This document shows positions 7,279 to 16,847 of a DNA stretch of 64,000 nt, piece after piece. The first letter of the stretch is position 1. Every line of letters starts with the position of its first letter. The notes beneath the pieces were generated by a model. That model had not been told where the DNA came from. It worked only from the letters and a program-made list of their open reading frames with translations, and ran no database searches. The position numbers were made by a program, and so were the translations under genes. Source of the DNA: Lachnospiraceae bacterium (GTDB taxonomy: Bacteria; Bacillota; Clostridia; Lachnospirales; Lachnospiraceae); NCBI GenBank assembly GCA_017441295.1, contig JAFRYA010000005.1:1-64000 (forward strand), in the 5' to 3' direction.

Positions 7279-9909
7279 ATGATGAAAGATAAAATACTAT
7301 TGATAGACGGACACAGCATTGTTAACAGGGCATTCTATGGAATCCGCCCTCTGACTAATGCTGAAGGACTCCATACGAACGCGATTATGGGTTTCCTGAA
7401 CATATTCTTTAATGAATATGCCAAGGTTAAACCTAAGTATGTTATTGTCGCTTTCGACGTCAGGGACAAGACCTTCCGTCATGAGATTTATAATGATTAT
7501 AAAGGCACCAGGAAAGGCATGCCGGATGAACTGCACGAGCAGGTACCTGTTCTTCAGGAAGTCTTGGCTGCTATGGGCATTAAGATCTGCACACTGCCTG
7601 GTTTCGAGGCTGATGATATTCTGGGAACTTATGCTAATCTGGCATCACAGGCAGGCATTGACGCTGTCATTTTATCAGGTGACAGAGATCTGCTGCAGCT
7701 GGCCAGCGACACTACCATGATATCAATTCCTAAGACCAAAGCAGGCGGAACTGAGATTGAGAATTATTTCGCTCAGGATGTAATCGATAAATATCAGGTT
7801 ACCCCTTTGGAATTCATAGACCTCAAAGCTTTAATGGGTGATACATCTGACAATATTCCGGGCGTTCCGGGAATTGGCGAGAAGACTGCTCAGCCTCTTA
7901 TAACCAAATATCATTCAATCGAGAATCTTTATGATCATCTGGAGGAAGTTACTCCGAACGGCGCCAAAGAAAAGCTCCGTAACGGCAAAGAAATGGCTGA
8001 ACTCAGCAAGGTACTGGCTACTATAAATGTAAATAGTCCTGTTCCTTTCGATATTCATGATGCGGAAATCCCTGATGAATCTGTCTTTTATAATGATAAA
8101 TCTTATGAATTATATAAGAAGCTGGAACTCAGGAAACTCCTGGAAAGATTTAAGATGGAATCTGTCAGCCGTCCTCAGCAGGAGGCAGAGTACAGTAAGG
8201 CCAACATCACATCATTCAATGGTTTCATAAAAGATGAAGATGCTGTGGGCCTTTTTGCGGAAGAAACTCTGGCATTTATTGGATTGGCCGGCAAAAAGGG
8301 TATATGTATATTTGAATCTGCCGATTCTGAGACCACTGTCAGTGCTCTGAAGGAGCTCTTTAATTCCGGCAAAGATATTTATGTTTACGGTCTTAAGAAT
8401 ATGCTGCATCTGATCGGAGACTGTGATTTCAGCCACGATAATATTTATGATTTAGAGATCATGGCATATATCCTGAATCCGCTTTTAAGCGATTATTCTT
8501 ACGATTTGATATCGAAGGATTACCTGGAGTCAATAGTGCCTTCAAAGGCCGATATTCTGGCTAAAACAAGCATTTCTGATGCCTATTACTCACTTAATAA
8601 AAAGGATCTGGCATTCAAAGTGGCAGCACTTTCAGCTGATTCTGCTTTCAAAGCATTCAGAGCCATGAAAGACAGACTGAACGATACAGGAATGTGGAGA
8701 GTTTTTGCTGATATTGATATGCCTCTGGCGTATTCGCTGTTCAATATGGAGCAGACCGGTGTCCGTGTTAACAGGCAGTCATTGAGCGAGTTCTCCATGC
8801 AGCTTTCAGATATGGCTTCTGAACTTGAAAAAGATATCTATGAAGAAGCAGGTGAGGAGTTTAACATTAATTCTCCGATCCAGCTGGGCAATATACTTTT
8901 TAACAAAATGAAACTGCCTCACGGCAAGAAGACCAAGAAAGGTTATTCCACATCAGCTGACGTACTGGAGAAGCTGGCACCGGATTTCCCGATAGTATCT
9001 AAGATCCTCAGGTACAGGCAGGTAGTTAAGCTCAGGTCCACATACGCAGAAGGACTGGCAAATTACATTGGCGAAGACGACAGAATACATGGCGTTTTCA
9101 ATCAGACAATTACCGCTACCGGCAGGATCAGCTCTACAGAGCCTAACCTTCAGAATATTCCTATCAGGCGTGCAATGGGGCAGGAAATCCGCAAGGCATT
9201 TGAGGCCAGGGAAGGATGCGTGCTACTGGACGCGGACTATTCTCAGATTGAACTCAGACTCCTGGCTCATATGTCAGGTGATGAGAATCTGATCAATGCG
9301 TACAAGAGTGAGGCTGATATCCATAAAATGACAGCTTCCAAAGTGTTTAACACACCACTTGATCAGGTGACCAAGGAGCAGAGGAGCAACGCCAAAGCTG
9401 TTAATTTCGGTATTATCTATGGCATCAGTTCATTTGGACTGAGCCAGGACCTCAGTATCTCCAGAAAGCAGGCGCAGGAATATATTGAGCAGTATTTCCA
9501 GACATATCCTCAGGTAAAGGAATACTTAGACAGAACTGTCAGGGAGGCCAAGCTGAATGGCTTTGTTACTACAATGTTCGGCAGGAGGCGACCTATTCCT
9601 GAACTCAGCAATACGAACTTCATGCTGCGTCAGTTTGGAGAGAGAGTAGCCATGAATTCGCCTCTTCAGGGCAGCGCGGCAGACATAATGAAGATCGCCA
9701 TGATCAACGTTGAAAAAGCGCTTAAAGAGGCGGATTTAGAGGCTAGAATAGTACTTCAGGTGCACGATGAGCTGCTGGTTGAGGCTCCTGAAAATGAAAT
9801 AGATCAAGTAAAAGAAATTTTATATAACGAGATGAAAAATGCCGCTGATACCAAGGTTCCGTTGGAGGTCGAAGTGGACTGCGGCAAGAACTGGTTAGAG
9901 GCTCACTAA
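7279..9909 (+). CDS. polA: DNA polymerase I
   Basis: Repair polymerase that fills gaps and removes RNA primers. The N-terminal 290 residues are the 5'-3' exonuclease (acidic GFEADD and GDRDLLQL motifs, then a helix-hairpin-helix). The middle third corresponds to the 3'-5' exonuclease fold but I see no DxE metal motif, so proofreading is probably lost, as in many Bacillota PolI enzymes. The C-terminal third is the family A polymerase: motif A DADYSQIELR, motif B NFGIIYG and motif C VHDELL. An upstream in-frame ATG at 7267 would leave no room for a ribosome site; ATG 7279 (or 7282) fits the family N-terminus KILLIDGHS. It overlaps coaE by one base (TAATG). Confidence 0.96.
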   Translation: MMKDKILLIDGHSIVNRAFYGIRPLTNAEGLHTNAIMGFLNIFFNEYAKVKPKYVIVAFDVRDKTFRHEIYNDYKGTRKGMPDELHEQVPVLQEVLAAMGIKICTLPGFEADDILGTYANLASQAGIDAVILSGDRDLLQLASDTTMISIPKTKAGGTEIENYFAQDVIDKYQVTPLEFIDLKALMGDTSDNIPGVPGIGEKTAQPLITKYHSIENLYDHLEEVTPNGAKEKLRNGKEMAELSKVLATINVNSPVPFDIHDAEIPDESVFYNDKSYELYKKLELRKLLERFKMESVSRPQQEAEYSKANITSFNGFIKDEDAVGLFAEETLAFIGLAGKKGICIFESADSETTVSALKELFNSGKDIYVYGLKNMLHLIGDCDFSHDNIYDLEIMAYILNPLLSDYSYDLISKDYLESIVPSKADILAKTSISDAYYSLNKKDLAFKVAALSADSAFKAFRAMKDRLNDTGMWRVFADIDMPLAYSLFNMEQTGVRVNRQSLSEFSMQLSDMASELEKDIYEEAGEEFNINSPIQLGNILFNKMKLPHGKKTKKGYSTSADVLEKLAPDFPIVSKILRYRQVVKLRSTYAEGLANYIGEDDRIHGVFNQTITATGRISSTEPNLQNIPIRRAMGQEIRKAFEAREGCVLLDADYSQIELRLLAHMSGDENLINAYKSEADIHKMTASKVFNTPLDQVTKEQRSNAKAVNFGIIYGISSFGLSQDLSISRKQAQEYIEQYFQTYPQVKEYLDRTVREAKLNGFVTTMFGRRRPIPELSNTNFMLRQFGERVAMNSPLQGSAADIMKIAMINVEKALKEADLEARIVLQVHDELLVEAPENEIDQVKEILYNEMKNAADTKVPLEVEVDCGKNWLEAH

Positions 9910-10517
9910 TGGTTATAGGAGTAACTGGCGGTGTAGGTACCGGCAAATCAACAATTTTATCAATACTGGAATCTGATTATGATGCTAAGATCATCCTTGC
10001 TGACGATGTCTGCAGGGACCTTATGGAACCCGGAGAGAGCTGCTATCAGCCGATCATCGACGAATTAGGCGAAGAGGTCCTGACTGACGGTCCGGGATCA
10101 CCATTCAACAGGGCCAAGATCGCAGAAATAGTTTTCAATGATGACACTAAGCGTGATAATATCAACAGCATTACTCATCCGCTTGTTAAGGAAGAAATCA
10201 TCAGAATGATCGACCAGTACAACAAAGAAGGTGTTAAATATATTATTGTTGAGTCAGCCATCATTATTGAAGCTAAATATCTGGATATCCTGGATGAGCT
10301 GTGGGTTGTTATAACTGACTACTGGGAAAGAGTAGACAGGCTGATCAGTTCCAGACATTATACGATCAAAAAGATTAACGAAATCATTGCTGCACAGATG
10401 TCAGACGAAGAATATATCAGTTATGCGGATTTCGTAATAGATAATTCTGAAACTCTGGAATATGCCAGAAAGCAGATTCACGACAGATTAGATGAGAGAA
10501 ATTATCATAGATTCTAA
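9909..10517 (+). CDS. coaE: Dephospho-CoA kinase
   Basis: Last step of coenzyme A synthesis, phosphorylating the ribose 3'-OH of dephospho-CoA. A Walker A loop (GGVGTGKST) lies at residues 7-15, followed by the family's ADDVCRDL segment and the THPLVKEEI lid region. Its 202 residues are normal for the family. The start is coupled to polA by a TAATG overlap, an arrangement frequent in Bacillota. It overlaps the next gene by 26 bases. Confidence 0.93.
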   Translation: MVIGVTGGVGTGKSTILSILESDYDAKIILADDVCRDLMEPGESCYQPIIDELGEEVLTDGPGSPFNRAKIAEIVFNDDTKRDNINSITHPLVKEEIIRMIDQYNKEGVKYIIVESAIIIEAKYLDILDELWVVITDYWERVDRLISSRHYTIKKINEIIAAQMSDEEYISYADFVIDNSETLEYARKQIHDRLDERNYHRF

Positions 10518-11460
10518 TTTATCAGGTTCGAGGCTGGATAAGACTGCCCTTAAGTATATAGGCAATGCTCCTATGAGCTTTGTCTATAAGATGCTGCGCA
10601 AGAAAAATATCACTCTTAATGACAAAAAGGCCTCAGGCAACGAGCTCCTCAAGACCGGCGACAGTATTAAAATTTATATTTCAGAAGACACATTTGAACT
10701 TTTTAAAAGAAAAACTACTGATGTACCTAGCAGTGAGGAACTGAAGAAATATATTATCTATGAAGATGATGAGATCATCGCCATGGATAAGCCTGCAGGA
10801 ATGCTTTCACAGAAGGCTGCGGCCAGCGATATTTCAATCAATGAACTGCTGGTTGCATACCTGAAGAAGGACATGCTGTTTCTGCCGGGTATTTCCAACA
10901 GACTGGACCGAAATACCTCAGGCATTATATTGGCCGGCAAGAACCCGATGGCTTCCAAACTGCTGAATATTGCCATTAGGGAGAGATATTTAACTAAGAA
11001 GTATCTGTGCCTGGTCAAGGGCGAGCTGACGTTAAAAGGCTCATTTGGGGCATTTCTGGTCAAAGATAACGATACAAATCAGGTAAGGGTGTCTGAATCA
11101 GGAGCAGAAAATGACCGTATAATTACCGGAATTAAGCCATTGGCATATAATGGTCGGTCCACACTGACTGAGATTGACCTGATAACAGGCAAGCCTCATC
11201 AGATCCGAGCTCATCTGGCCTTTCTGGGTCATCCGCTGGCAGGTGACACAAAGTACGGTGATACTGAATATAACGACTATTTCAGGCGTAAATATAACTT
11301 AAAATGGCAGCTGCTGCATGCTTACAGGATTGAATTTGACGAAATGACTGACAATCTGAACTATTTGAACGGAAAGCATATTGAAGCACCGCTGCCTGAA
11401 CAGTTTGGAAAGATTCTTAAAGGAGAAAACCTATGGCAACATGGAATTCCAGAGGACTGA
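10492..11460 (+). CDS. RluA-family pseudouridine synthase with S4 domain
   Basis: A 322-residue RNA pseudouridine synthase. Residues 1-70 form an S4-like RNA-binding domain. The catalytic domain follows with the family motif NRLDRNTSG carrying the catalytic Asp, and a GKPHQIRAHL motif near the C-terminus. It resembles the RluC/RluA group acting on 23S rRNA, but the target uridine cannot be read from sequence. It is distinct from the RluD-like gene at 26236. The start ATG lies inside coaE. Confidence 0.88.
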   Translation: MREIIIDSNLSGSRLDKTALKYIGNAPMSFVYKMLRKKNITLNDKKASGNELLKTGDSIKIYISEDTFELFKRKTTDVPSSEELKKYIIYEDDEIIAMDKPAGMLSQKAAASDISINELLVAYLKKDMLFLPGISNRLDRNTSGIILAGKNPMASKLLNIAIRERYLTKKYLCLVKGELTLKGSFGAFLVKDNDTNQVRVSESGAENDRIITGIKPLAYNGRSTLTEIDLITGKPHQIRAHLAFLGHPLAGDTKYGDTEYNDYFRRKYNLKWQLLHAYRIEFDEMTDNLNYLNGKHIEAPLPEQFGKILKGENLWQHGIPED

Positions 11461-11972
11461 GAGGTTCCCAGTTCGAGGAAATGATCAACATTACAAATGA
11501 TAAATACAGGGAACTGAAGCTGGCGCTGGTCCAGAAAATCCCTACACCTATTAAACCTGTTGAAATAGACGACAACAGACATATCACGCTGGCTTATTTC
11601 GAGCAGAGAAGTACTGTTGACTATATCGGCGCTGTTCAGACTTATCCGATATGTTTTGATGCCAAAGAATGCTCGAACAGCACTTTTGCTCTCTCAAATG
11701 TTCATAAGCACCAGTATGAATTTATGCGTGATTTTGAAGGTCAGGGAGGCATCGCGTTCCTGCTGATCCATTTCACGAAAGAAGAAAAGATATATTATAT
11801 GCGTTTTCTGGAGTTGGATATGTTTATGCGCAGGGCAGAGATGGGCGGACCAAAGAGCTTTAAGATTACGGAATTAGATGAAAACTATTTTATAGGACCT
11901 AAATACGGTGTTCAGGTACATTATCTCGAAGGACTGAACAAGGACCTGAGAGAGCCTGAAAGGTTGGATTAA
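11433..11972 (+). CDS. recU: Holliday junction resolvase RecU
   Basis: A 179-residue nuclease. Matches to RecU include an N-terminal SRGLRGSQFEEMIN segment, the KIPTPIKPV stretch, STVDYIG, FDAKEC, and the HKHQYEFM and QGGIAFLL blocks. Catalytic positions are visible as D63, D76 and K78; position 76 is Asp where Bacillus RecU has Glu. RecU cuts four-way junctions during recombination and chromosome segregation. RuvAB are encoded at 61473-63073 without RuvC beside them, consistent with RecU being the resolvase. AAGGAGA precedes the ATG, which lies 28 bases inside the preceding gene. The stop overlaps the next start (TAATG). Confidence 0.88.
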   Translation: MATWNSRGLRGSQFEEMINITNDKYRELKLALVQKIPTPIKPVEIDDNRHITLAYFEQRSTVDYIGAVQTYPICFDAKECSNSTFALSNVHKHQYEFMRDFEGQGGIAFLLIHFTKEEKIYYMRFLELDMFMRRAEMGGPKSFKITELDENYFIGPKYGVQVHYLEGLNKDLREPERLD

Positions 11973-13852
11973 TGGATAGAAAGAATGCACTTAACGACAA
12001 AATACTTTTAAGCGTTGAGAAGCCTGCCAGATACACCGGCGGCGAGATCAACAGCGTAATGAAAGATAAGGACAAGGTGGATATCCGATTCGCCATGTGC
12101 TTTCCTGACGTTTACGAGATCGGCATGTCCCATCTGGGGCTGCAGATTATTTATACATTATTGAATAATCGAGATGACATCTGGTGCGAACGCGTTTTTT
12201 CTGTTTGGCCTGACCTTCATAACATCATGAAGGCTGATAACATTCCTCTATTCGCTCTGGAATCTCAAGACCCTATTAAAGATTTTGATTTTTTAGGGAT
12301 AACGCTTCAATATGAGATGGCTTATACCAATGTTCTGCAGGTACTTGACCTGGCAGGCATTCCTTTTAATGCTTCTGACAGAACAGATGCGGATCCTATT
12401 GTGATCGGCGGTGGTCCATGTGCATATAATCCGGAGCCTCTGGCTGATTTCTTCGATATGTTTTATATCGGAGAGGGTGAGACTGTTTATTATGCTTTGA
12501 TGGATCTTTATAAAGAGCATAAAAAATCAGGCGGGTCAAAAATGGATTTCCTTATCGCGGCTTCGCAGATCCCTGGCATCTATGTGCCAATGCTTTATGA
12601 AGTAAGCTATAAAGAAGATGGAACTATAGGATCATTTAGACCCAAAGCAGAGTATGCTGACACTGTTCCCGAAACCATTATTAAGCAGGTTGTTTCAGAC
12701 ATGTCATTTGAAATGTATCCGGAAAATCCTGTTGTACCTTATGTACAGGCTACACAGGACAGGGCAGTGCTGGAAATCCAGCGCGGATGTATCCGCGGCT
12801 GCCGTTTCTGCCAGGCCGGGTATATTTACAGACCTTTCAGAACCAGAAGCCTGGAAGCTCTCAAAAAATATGCTGAAAAGATTATTGCAAATACAGGTTA
12901 TGAGGAGATTTCACTTTCTTCTCTCAGCTCCAGCGATTGTCCGTTCCTGGGTGATCTGCTGGACTTCCTGATCAAGGAATTCCACGAAAACAAAGTAAAT
13001 GTTTCGCTGCCATCGCTCCGAATTGACGAATTCTCTTTGGACATCATGAGCAAGGTGCAGGATGTCAAGAAGAGTTCTCTGACATTTGCTCCCGAAGCAG
13101 GAACACAGCGTATGCGAAACGTTATTAATAAAGGCATTACCGAAGAAGACATCATGGACGGCTCTGAGAAGGCCTTCCTGGGCGGCTGGAATAAGGTCAA
13201 GCTGTATTTCATGCTTGGCCTGCCAGGAGAGACAGAAGAAGATATCAAAGGCATAGCTGACGTGGCTGAAAATATCGCTGAGCTTTATTATGATACAGTT
13301 CCGAAGGAGCAGAGGATGGGTAAGGTAGCTATTACTATCAGCACATCTTTCTTCATTCCGAAACCATTTACTCCGTTTCAGTGGGAGCCTATGTATAAAC
13401 CTGAAGTATATTTGGAGAAAGCTGCTCTCCTGAATGAGACAGTTAAATCCAAACTTAACAAGAAGAGTATTAAATATAACTGGCATGACGCCAAGACATC
13501 TGTTATCGAAGGATTGTTGGCCAAAGGAGACAGACGCATATGTGAAGTAATCAGCAAAGTTTATGAAAAAGGCGGCTTCTATGATGCCTGGACAGAGCAT
13601 TTTGATTATGACAGATGGCTGGAGGCCTGTGATGAAGCAGGCGTTGATATGGATTTCTTCGTTTACAGAAGACGCAGCCTTGATGAGATCCTTCCTTGGG
13701 ATTTCATAAATATTGGTGTTACCAAGAAGTTCATGCTTAAGGAGTATGATAATTCTCTTAAAGAAATTGTTACTCCTAATTGTGCTGAAAAATGTTCCGG
13801 ATGTGGCGCCGGATGCTTTGGTGGAGGTATCTGCATTGAAAATAAGAATTAA
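11972..13852 (+). CDS. B12-binding-like/radical SAM protein, TIGR03960 family
   Basis: A 626-residue protein. The N-terminal 220 residues resemble the B12-binding-like region of this family (FPDVYEIGMSHLG; VIGGGPC). The radical SAM core starts near residue 270 with the cluster motif CIRGCRFC (Cx3Cx2C). A C-terminal Cys-rich tail has CAEKCSGCGAGC. Family members pair with, or are fused to, the DUF2344 protein encoded next, and commonly lie upstream of RNase G and rplU as here. The reaction is not established; an RNA-modification role is often suspected. Lacking biochemical evidence I give no gene symbol. Confidence 0.88.
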   Translation: MDRKNALNDKILLSVEKPARYTGGEINSVMKDKDKVDIRFAMCFPDVYEIGMSHLGLQIIYTLLNNRDDIWCERVFSVWPDLHNIMKADNIPLFALESQDPIKDFDFLGITLQYEMAYTNVLQVLDLAGIPFNASDRTDADPIVIGGGPCAYNPEPLADFFDMFYIGEGETVYYALMDLYKEHKKSGGSKMDFLIAASQIPGIYVPMLYEVSYKEDGTIGSFRPKAEYADTVPETIIKQVVSDMSFEMYPENPVVPYVQATQDRAVLEIQRGCIRGCRFCQAGYIYRPFRTRSLEALKKYAEKIIANTGYEEISLSSLSSSDCPFLGDLLDFLIKEFHENKVNVSLPSLRIDEFSLDIMSKVQDVKKSSLTFAPEAGTQRMRNVINKGITEEDIMDGSEKAFLGGWNKVKLYFMLGLPGETEEDIKGIADVAENIAELYYDTVPKEQRMGKVAITISTSFFIPKPFTPFQWEPMYKPEVYLEKAALLNETVKSKLNKKSIKYNWHDAKTSVIEGLLAKGDRRICEVISKVYEKGGFYDAWTEHFDYDRWLEACDEAGVDMDFFVYRRRSLDEILPWDFINIGVTKKFMLKEYDNSLKEIVTPNCAEKCSGCGAGCFGGGICIENKN

Positions 13853-14486
13853 ATTTTCAAAGAACGACAGCGTAAAATTCCTGGGGCATCTGGACATCAT
13901 GCGTTTCTTTCAGAGAGCTTTTGTCAGAGCAGGAGTAAAAATGTTATATTCTGAAGGCTTTAATCCGCACCAGAAAATGAGCTTCGCTCAGCCTCTGGGT
14001 GTCGGCATAACCAGCACCGGAGAATATCTGGATGCTGATGTTGTTGACGGGCAGGACCTTACAGAAATCAAAGAGAACCTTGATAAGGCATGCCAGGGAG
14101 GATTTGATATTCTTTCCGTAAAAGAGCTGCCGCTGGGAGTGCCTAATGCCATGTCCGCAGTCAAATACGCATCATATTCTGCTGATTTTAATGATAATAT
14201 ACTTCCCGACCTTAATGGTTTTATGGCTCAAGAGTGTATATTGACTAATAAAAAAACTAAATCCGGTGTCAAAGAAATTGACATCAAACCATTGATTTAT
14301 AAATGTGAACTCAATGGCAATACACTGCATTTTATTGTAAGCGCCGGCAGTGAAAACAATATTAAACCAGATCTGCTGCTTGAAAACCTGATGTCATTTT
14401 TAGGGCTTCAGTATTCCAGAGATATGGTAAAGATTACAAGACGTGATCTGCTCGGAGACAATTTTATCCCGCTTAGTGATCTGTAA
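13836..14486 (+). CDS. TIGR03936/DUF2344 radical-SAM-linked protein
   Basis: A 216-residue partner of the preceding radical SAM protein. The start is TTG 13836, chosen because GGAGG lies at 13823-13827 with 8-base spacing and because the family begins with the KIRIKFSKND segment; longer in-frame starts would be shadows inside the upstream gene. The characteristic FLGHLDIMRFFQRAF and SEGFNPHQKMSFAQPL segments are present. The 17-base overlap suggests translational coupling. In other bacteria the two can form one polypeptide, so this is probably a split of one functional unit. Confidence 0.85.
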   Translation: MKIRIKFSKNDSVKFLGHLDIMRFFQRAFVRAGVKMLYSEGFNPHQKMSFAQPLGVGITSTGEYLDADVVDGQDLTEIKENLDKACQGGFDILSVKELPLGVPNAMSAVKYASYSADFNDNILPDLNGFMAQECILTNKKTKSGVKEIDIKPLIYKCELNGNTLHFIVSAGSENNIKPDLLLENLMSFLGLQYSRDMVKITRRDLLGDNFIPLSDL

Positions 14487-14495
14487 AGGTGAATC

Positions 14496-15701
14496 ATGAA
14501 AAAGAAAAGAGAAGAAGGCAAGCTGGTCATAACCAGAATAGAGAACAACATACTTTCGCTGCTCATGAACGATGATAACGAAATTGAGCAGATTTACTGC
14601 GACGGAGGACGTTTTGAATCTCTTGTCGGCAATATTTATGTCGGCAGAGTCACAAATATCATTGATAATATTAACGGTGCTTTCGTTGAATACGCTTCCG
14701 GCCGTTCAGGTTTTATGCTGCTTGACGATGAGCCTGATCCGACTTTCGCAGACATAAACAGAGATGAAGGCCCTATTCGATGCGGAGATATGCTTTTGGT
14801 TCAGATTACCAAAGACGCTTCCAAAAACAAAGAGCCAGTTCTGACCACGAATATTACTCTGACAGGTAAATACATTGTACTGACGACAAAGAATCCAGGA
14901 CTGCATTTTTCCGCTAAATTCAGAAATAAAGAAAAGTCAGCTGAGATTCTTGAAAGATATGAGCAGCTGGGGCCAAAGGAATATGGATTTATCATCAGAA
15001 CTAATGCTGCGAATGCTCCATTGGACAGTATTTTTGAGGAGATTGACCTTTATTCTCAGCTCTGGCTGACTCTCAGGGACTGCGGATATTATAAGAAAAA
15101 GATTTCACAGATCTATTCCGCGCCAAAGTCATATCTGGCCAGCATACGCGACGGTTATGACGAGAAGGTTCACACAATAATTACTGACAATAATAAGATT
15201 TATAAAGAGATTTCTGATTATCTGACTGTTTATCAGCCGGATGACGCTGACAAGCTGCAGCTTTATGACAATCCTTATGTTTCATTGGATGTGCTATACA
15301 GTATCAGAAGCCAGATAGAAGACGTTTTAAGCGAACGCGTATGGCTTAAATCAGGCGGTTATCTGATCATACAGCCGACTGAAGCATTGATATCAATAGA
15401 CGTAAATACAGGCAAATACGTGTCTAAAAGGGATGCCCAGAGGGAATTCCTCAAAATTAACCTGGAAGCTGCTGAGGAAATCGCACGCCAGATCAGGCTC
15501 AGGAACCTGTCAGGCATTATTGTTGTAGACTTTATCAACATGAAGTCTGCTGCTAGCAGAGACTTACTATTAAAGGCCTTTGAGGGCTATCTGAAACGCG
15601 ATCCGCAGAAGACCACTTTGGTCGATATGACCAAGCTGAACCTGGTCGAGGTTACACGCAAAAAAGAGAGAAGACCACTTTACGAACTTATGGATATTTG
15701 A
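14496..15701 (+). CDS. rng: Ribonuclease E/G family protein
   Basis: Single-strand endoribonuclease for rRNA maturation and mRNA decay. A 401-residue protein with an N-terminal S1-like RNA-binding region (GNIYVGRVTNII, about residues 45-105) and the DNase I-like catalytic core with its Asp residues in ISIDVNTGK and IIVVDFINM. It ends soon after this core: the CxxC zinc-link and small domain of RNase E are not visible, which is usual for short clostridial RNase G forms. It lies 9 bases after the DUF2344 gene. Confidence 0.9.
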   Translation: MKKKREEGKLVITRIENNILSLLMNDDNEIEQIYCDGGRFESLVGNIYVGRVTNIIDNINGAFVEYASGRSGFMLLDDEPDPTFADINRDEGPIRCGDMLLVQITKDASKNKEPVLTTNITLTGKYIVLTTKNPGLHFSAKFRNKEKSAEILERYEQLGPKEYGFIIRTNAANAPLDSIFEEIDLYSQLWLTLRDCGYYKKKISQIYSAPKSYLASIRDGYDEKVHTIITDNNKIYKEISDYLTVYQPDDADKLQLYDNPYVSLDVLYSIRSQIEDVLSERVWLKSGGYLIIQPTEALISIDVNTGKYVSKRDAQREFLKINLEAAEEIARQIRLRNLSGIIVVDFINMKSAASRDLLLKAFEGYLKRDPQKTTLVDMTKLNLVEVTRKKERRPLYELMDI

Positions 15702-15735
15702 TAGAATTTAACAAAATATTTTGATGGGGGCTACT

Positions 15736-16800
15736 ATGGATATTATTGATGAGATCAGAGCCGGAAATAAAGAAGCGATAAAGAATGTTTATAAAGATAA
15801 CGCCAAAGACGTTTATAATTTTGCCAAGTCAATAACAGGCAATCATGAAACCGCGCTGGAGGCTACTAAGAAGACATTTATCAAGCTTTTTACCGATATA
15901 CAGAATGGAGAAACGCCGACAAATATCAGGCTGGCAGCCCTTAAGATGTCTTATGACGAGGCATGCCGCATAGCAATGCCTTCCACAGAGAATATTATTT
16001 CACCTTATGACCCGATTGAGCCTAAAGAAGAAGAAACAAATATCAACCCGGCAGAAACAGCTGAAGAAGCGGCTGAACCGCTCGCTGAAAGTGCGCCGGA
16101 AGAAGCTCCTCAGACCGAAGAGGTATCTGAAGTTAGTGAAGAGCCAGCTGTGGCTGATGAAGTTCCTCAGGAACAGGCGTCAGAGGAAGCTGCCGTTGAC
16201 CCTGTAGATACTCCTGAAGAGATGACGGAAGTCTTTAAGGAAGCAGAGGCAGAGGCCGAAGTTACTGAAGAACCTGCAGAAGCTCCTGCTGACGATTTTG
16301 TAGATGCTTCAGTACTTGATCAGGACGAAGAGGTTCCTGTTGAAGAAGCTGTTGTTGAAGAAGCTTCTGCAGAACCTGAAGATGAAGCATCTTTCGGAGG
16401 ACTTACCTTCGTTTCACTTGATCCGGAAGACCTGGACAAGCCTGAAGAAGTTACTGAAGAAGCTGCAGAGGCTGCTGATGAAGCTGCTGAGCCGGCTGGT
16501 GCAGCAGCGCAGGTTGAAGAAGCTTTGGAAGAAACTGTTTCTGAAGAAGTTCCTTCTGATGATATTCCTGCTGAAAAAACTTTGGACGAGGCCGCTTCAG
16601 AGCTTCCTGCAGAAGATACAGAAGAGACTGTTTCCAAGAAGCACAGGCCGGGTTATGTCATTTGTATAATACTTTGCATTATTCTTATATTACTGCTTAT
16701 TTGGTTCCTGATCGGACTGCTTGAGAACCTTGGTGTTATCCCTGATACCATAGACCTTGGATATACATGGTTTAATAACGCAATTTATCCATTGTTTTAG
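15736..16800 (+). CDS. Membrane-anchored acidic protein with sigma-region-2-like N-terminus
   Basis: A 354-residue protein I cannot assign to a named family. Residues 1-85 read like region 2 of ECF sigma factors (an AIKNVYKDNAKDVYNFAKSITG segment-like pattern, then TFIKLF), but no region 4 helix-turn-helix follows. Residues 95-300 are a disordered-looking Glu/Ala/Pro/Val-rich acidic tract. A single hydrophobic segment (about 307-331) precedes a 23-residue tail, so the sigma-like part should be cytoplasmic and tethered. ATG 15736 follows GGGGG at 15726-15730; a longer TTG start is disfavoured. It closes the polA-rng run. It may be a sigma-like adaptor or regulator; no function is claimed. Confidence 0.75.
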   Translation: MDIIDEIRAGNKEAIKNVYKDNAKDVYNFAKSITGNHETALEATKKTFIKLFTDIQNGETPTNIRLAALKMSYDEACRIAMPSTENIISPYDPIEPKEEETNINPAETAEEAAEPLAESAPEEAPQTEEVSEVSEEPAVADEVPQEQASEEAAVDPVDTPEEMTEVFKEAEAEAEVTEEPAEAPADDFVDASVLDQDEEVPVEEAVVEEASAEPEDEASFGGLTFVSLDPEDLDKPEEVTEEAAEAADEAAEPAGAAAQVEEALEETVSEEVPSDDIPAEKTLDEAASELPAEDTEETVSKKHRPGYVICIILCIILILLLIWFLIGLLENLGVIPDTIDLGYTWFNNAIYPLF

Positions 16801-16812
16801 CAATTCTTTCAG

Positions 16813-16841
16813 TTGACTTTTCTTTATCAGTGTGATACATT
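16813..16841 (+). promoter_or_regulatory. Promoter of the rplU-prp-rpmA operon
   Basis: TTGACT (16813-16818), a 17-bp spacer and an extended -10, TGA-TACATT (16836-16841). Transcription would start near 16848. Confidence 0.7.
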
Positions 16842-16847
16842 TTGCTA

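Noticed and set aside
12911-13900. 330-codon minus-strand frame antisense to the radical SAM gene
   Set aside because: Composition is that of a shadow frame; the plus-strand gene has unmistakable motifs through the region.
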